Of a stretch of 7,318 nt of DNA, positions 7,133-7,318 are shown piece after piece. The notes beneath the pieces are model-generated. The model was given only the letters and a program-made list of their open reading frames with translations, was not told where the DNA came from and ran no database searches. The stretch comes from Bacteroidales bacterium (GTDB taxonomy: Bacteria > Bacteroidota > Bacteroidia > Bacteroidales > UBA7960), in contig SKNE01000262.1 in NCBI GenBank assembly GCA_007120675.1, forward strand, positions 1-7,318, in the 5' to 3' direction. A program made the translations under genes and the position numbers. Each line of letters opens with the position of its first letter. Position 1 is the stretch's first letter.

Positions 7133-7318
7133 TTATCGCTCGAAGTAGTATATGTCCCAACCATCAATGCTGGTGACCAGGTCAAAAGCCTGCAGGTCTT
7201 CCAGGAAGTGCTCGGGTGGCTGTCTACTGGATCGCAGGAGCAACACATTATCAGCCTGGATCAATTCCGAAAGTTTCTCAGGGTTTTCACGAAGGTTGAT
7301 TAGATTTTCTTTCCATTG
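7133..7318 (-). CDS. Unidentified protein, C-terminal fragment
   Basis: Read on the minus strand, an open frame enters from the right edge and ends at TAA (7133-7135), followed at once by a second in-frame TAA (7130-7132). The 61 visible residues contain no stop. They are hydrophilic and look protein-like: a charged helix (ENPEKLSELIQ), a strand (ADNVLLLRSS), a helix (PPEHFLEDLQAF) and two short strands ending in DGWDIYYFER. This alternation resembles a small soluble C-terminal domain; the C-terminal tails of some GT-C membrane glycosyltransferases look like this, but that is a weak guess and I do not recognise the family. It converges on cydC with only 25 bp between the two stops. The tandem stops and the coding-like helix/strand pattern make it more credible than the overlapping plus-strand frame in the same interval. 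Confidence 0.6.
   Translation of the reverse strand, partial: QWKENLINLRENPEKLSELIQADNVLLLRSSRQPPEHFLEDLQAFDLVTSIDGWDIYYFER

Noticed and set aside
6989..7303. Plus-strand open frame overlapping the cydC 3' end and the right-edge gene
   Set aside because: Its first part is out of frame within cydC, and its second part is opposite the more protein-like minus-strand frame; no family resemblance.
1..7318. CRISPR arrays, tRNA/rRNA genes, insertion sequences or defence genes
   Set aside because: No spaced direct repeats, cloverleaf-like sequence, transposase motifs or terminal inverted repeats were seen on either strand.

Overview
The window is a GC-rich bacterial chromosomal segment dominated by one complete operon, cydA-cydB-cydD-cydC (about 1172 to 7107, plus strand). 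It encodes a cytochrome bd-type quinol oxidase and the CydDC ABC transporter needed to assemble it. None of the four start codons has a good Shine-Dalgarno sequence; the cydB leader is A-rich instead. This, together with a TAnnTTTG-like box upstream of cydA, suggests Bacteroidota. The assignment is tentative and rests on style rather than on a marker gene.

Layout: bases 2-241 are the C-terminal end of a TauE/SafE-type membrane permease (plus strand, cut by the left edge). A 133-bp convergent gap with a possible hairpin follows. Then comes a minus-strand gene (375-839) for a small CoA-binding-fold protein of the YccU type. A 332-bp AT-rich divergent intergenic region (840-1171) should hold the promoters of that gene and of the cyd operon; it contains an imperfect inverted repeat and a -7-like box. 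The operon follows with gaps of 36 bp (cydA-cydB) and 18 bp (cydB-cydD) and a 4-bp ATGA overlap (cydD-cydC). Only 25 bp after cydC, the 3' end of a convergent minus-strand gene begins (7133-7318), cut by the right edge and not identified.

How the genes work together: CydA (hemes b558, b595 and d, and the quinol site) and CydB form the oxidase, which reduces O2 to water at high affinity and contributes to proton motive force. CydD and CydC form a heterodimeric ABC exporter-fold transporter. It was first described as a thiol (cysteine/glutathione) exporter and more recently as a heme transporter or bd assembly factor. Placing all four genes in one unit couples the enzyme to its maturation factor. 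CydA is of the short Q-loop type, about 60 residues shorter than E. coli CydA between the quinol-site Lys/Glu and the heme b558 Met ligand. No CydX-like small subunit gene is visible.

I found no convincing undescribed system here. The best second looks are the cydA upstream inverted repeat, the atypical Walker B/D-loop of CydC, the His-rich motif in CydD at the proposed heme site, and the unidentified gene at the right edge.
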